A stretch of 6,135 nucleotides of DNA from Nitrospiria bacterium. Lineage in GTDB: Bacteria; Nitrospirota; CAKKRA01; 9FT-COMBO-42-15. The position numbers and the translations under genes are program-made. The notes beneath the pieces are model-generated. The model searched no databases and was not told where the DNA came from. It saw only the letters and a program-made list of their open reading frames with translations. Shown piece by piece: positions 5,191 to 6,135 of the stretch. The stretch lies in assembly GCA_919902475.1 (NCBI GenBank), contig CAKKRA010000384.1, positions 1 through 6,135 on the forward strand, read 5' to 3'. How positions within the stretch are numbered: position 1 is the first letter of the stretch; every line of letters begins with the position of its first letter.

Positions 5191-6135
5191 TTACCACTGC
5201 CTGCCAATAAGCTCCTTCTTCTTGGTTCCAAAACCTATTGTTCCCCTCTTCTCATACATTGTCCTCGGGTCAACAGTTGACTTGCTCTCGCGGTGCGTCT
5301 CAGGGATTACAAACCTCTCTTTATATGTTGCAAGAGAATTTAGCCTGTAGATATCTTCGCAATCCTGCGGAGTAAGCCCTGATGAAGAGAGCGCTGACTT
5401 GACTGCCTTCTCGCCTATATCGCCGACGCGCTTCTGGCGCCAGTAGATCCTGACAGCCATCTGCTTTTTCAGAGACTCTATTACAATCTTCTCATTGCCT
5501 GCGCTCAGCAGGTTCGCAAGAAATTTCACAGGTATCCTCATCTTGTCTATATCATTAAAGAAGTCGTCTGCCTCTGGGTCAAATAGCCCTCCCCTGTCTG
5601 CCTTGACCTGGTGAAGGATAGGCGATAGAGGCGGAATATAGGTGTTCATCGGAAGCGTCCTGAACTCAGGATGATTCGGCATTGATATCCTCCACTTTTT
5701 AAACAGATTGTATGCAGGCGAATTCTGCGCTGCAGCAATCCAGTTTCCATCAATGCCTGCCTTTTTTGCAGCCTCTATAACCTTTGGATCAAAGGGATCT
5801 AAAACAATATCCCTCATGCCGTCAACCAATTTTTCATCAGGAAGTTTTGCAATCTCCTGTATCCTCTCCGCATCATAGAGAAGAGCGCCTACTGTCCTGA
5901 TCCTTCCAACGCAGGAATGGGCGCATGCATTTGGCTGGGCTGTCTCTGTCCTCGGATAGCAGAAAATGCACTTTTCAGACTTGCCTGTTGCCCAGTTGTA
6001 GTACGGCTTTTTATACGGGCATGCGCTTACGCAGAATCTCCATGCGCGGCATGTATCCTGATCAATAAGTACTATGCCGTCCTCGCCCCTTTTATATAGG
6101 GCGCCTGATGGGCACGCTGCAACGCATGCCGGGTT
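5191..6135 (-). CDS. narH: Respiratory nitrate reductase beta subunit (Fe-S), C-terminal 314 residues
   Basis: The frame is open from the window's upper edge to the TAA at 5193-5191, so the 5' part and the start are missing (E. coli NarH has 512 residues). NarH relays electrons from NarI hemes to NarG through four Fe-S clusters on the cytoplasmic face. In window numbering the cysteines are 4 and 8 (NPACVAACPSGALYKR), 29/35/39 (DTCRAWRFCVSACPYKK), 56/59 (KCIFCYPR) and 71/75 (NACAHSCVGRIR). W32 stands where a fourth cysteine would be, as with Trp220 of E. coli NarH, so the neighbouring cluster should be [3Fe-4S]. LDPFDPKVIEAA, RTLPMNTYIPPLSPI and RIPVKFLANLLSAG are standard NarH C-terminal segments. 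The tail after RFVIPETHRE is shorter and differs from E. coli, ending KELIGRQW. narG should lie immediately above the window. The clear W-containing NarH motif and the narJ/narI neighbours favour Nar over related dimethylsulfoxide reductase subunits. Confidence 0.97.
   Translation of the reverse strand, partial: NPACVAACPSGALYKRGEDGIVLIDQDTCRAWRFCVSACPYKKPYYNWATGKSEKCIFCYPRTETAQPNACAHSCVGRIRTVGALLYDAERIQEIAKLPDEKLVDGMRDIVLDPFDPKVIEAAKKAGIDGNWIAAAQNSPAYNLFKKWRISMPNHPEFRTLPMNTYIPPLSPILHQVKADRGGLFDPEADDFFNDIDKMRIPVKFLANLLSAGNEKIVIESLKKQMAVRIYWRQKRVGDIGEKAVKSALSSSGLTPQDCEDIYRLNSLATYKERFVIPETHRESKSTVDPRTMYEKRGTIGFGTKKKELIGRQW

Noticed and set aside
5191..5829. A separate 212-residue gene starting with TTG at 5829
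   Set aside because: The frame is open upstream to the window edge and encodes the conserved NarH cysteine motifs, so this is only the 3' part of narH.

Overview
The window is one strongly coding stretch in which every credible gene lies on the minus strand, so transcription runs from high to low coordinates. It starts inside the gene for the iron-sulfur subunit of a membrane-bound respiratory nitrate reductase (narH) and continues through narJ, narI and a NarK-family nitrate/nitrite carrier. Then come a small two-helix membrane protein, a 175-residue cytoplasmic protein, a hemerythrin-like protein and the first 136 residues of an exported beta-helix protein that runs off the low-coordinate edge. 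The catalytic gene narG is expected just above base 6135 but is not visible. I see no plus-strand gene, tRNA, rRNA, insertion sequence or CRISPR array.

Layout (transcription order): narH 3' part (6135-5191); hairpin in the H-J gap (5175-5144); narJ (5092-4532); narI (4529-3822); a hairpin and an intrinsic-terminator-like structure (3814-3744); narK (3719-2082); small membrane protein (2077-1868); two hairpins (1884-1825); 175-residue protein (1759-1232); hemerythrin-like protein (1231-419); beta-helix protein (409 to off the edge). Gaps without a hairpin are 9 nt or less. The three larger gaps each carry inverted repeats.

Function: NarG (off-window) reduces nitrate, NarH passes electrons through Fe-S clusters, NarI oxidises membrane quinol through two b hemes, NarJ matures NarG, and NarK moves nitrate in or nitrite out. 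The downstream genes are inferred to be accessory. The hemerythrin-like protein is a candidate for handling O2 or NO or for Fe-S protection; the others have no assignable role from sequence.

Organism: a Gram-negative anaerobe or facultative nitrate respirer. The exported protein has a signal peptide, the coding style is of moderate GC with many ATA and AGG codons, and the NarH/NarK sequences look unlike those of enterobacteria. A Nitrospirota-like or deltaproteobacterial-type lineage is my best guess, at low confidence, and needs phylogeny.

The points most worth a second look are a threefold degenerate repeat inserted in a predicted periplasmic loop of NarK, the altered nitrate-signature motif in the same protein, the Cys/His-rich ends of the hemerythrin-like protein, the terminator between narI and narK, and the unassigned genes that follow narK.
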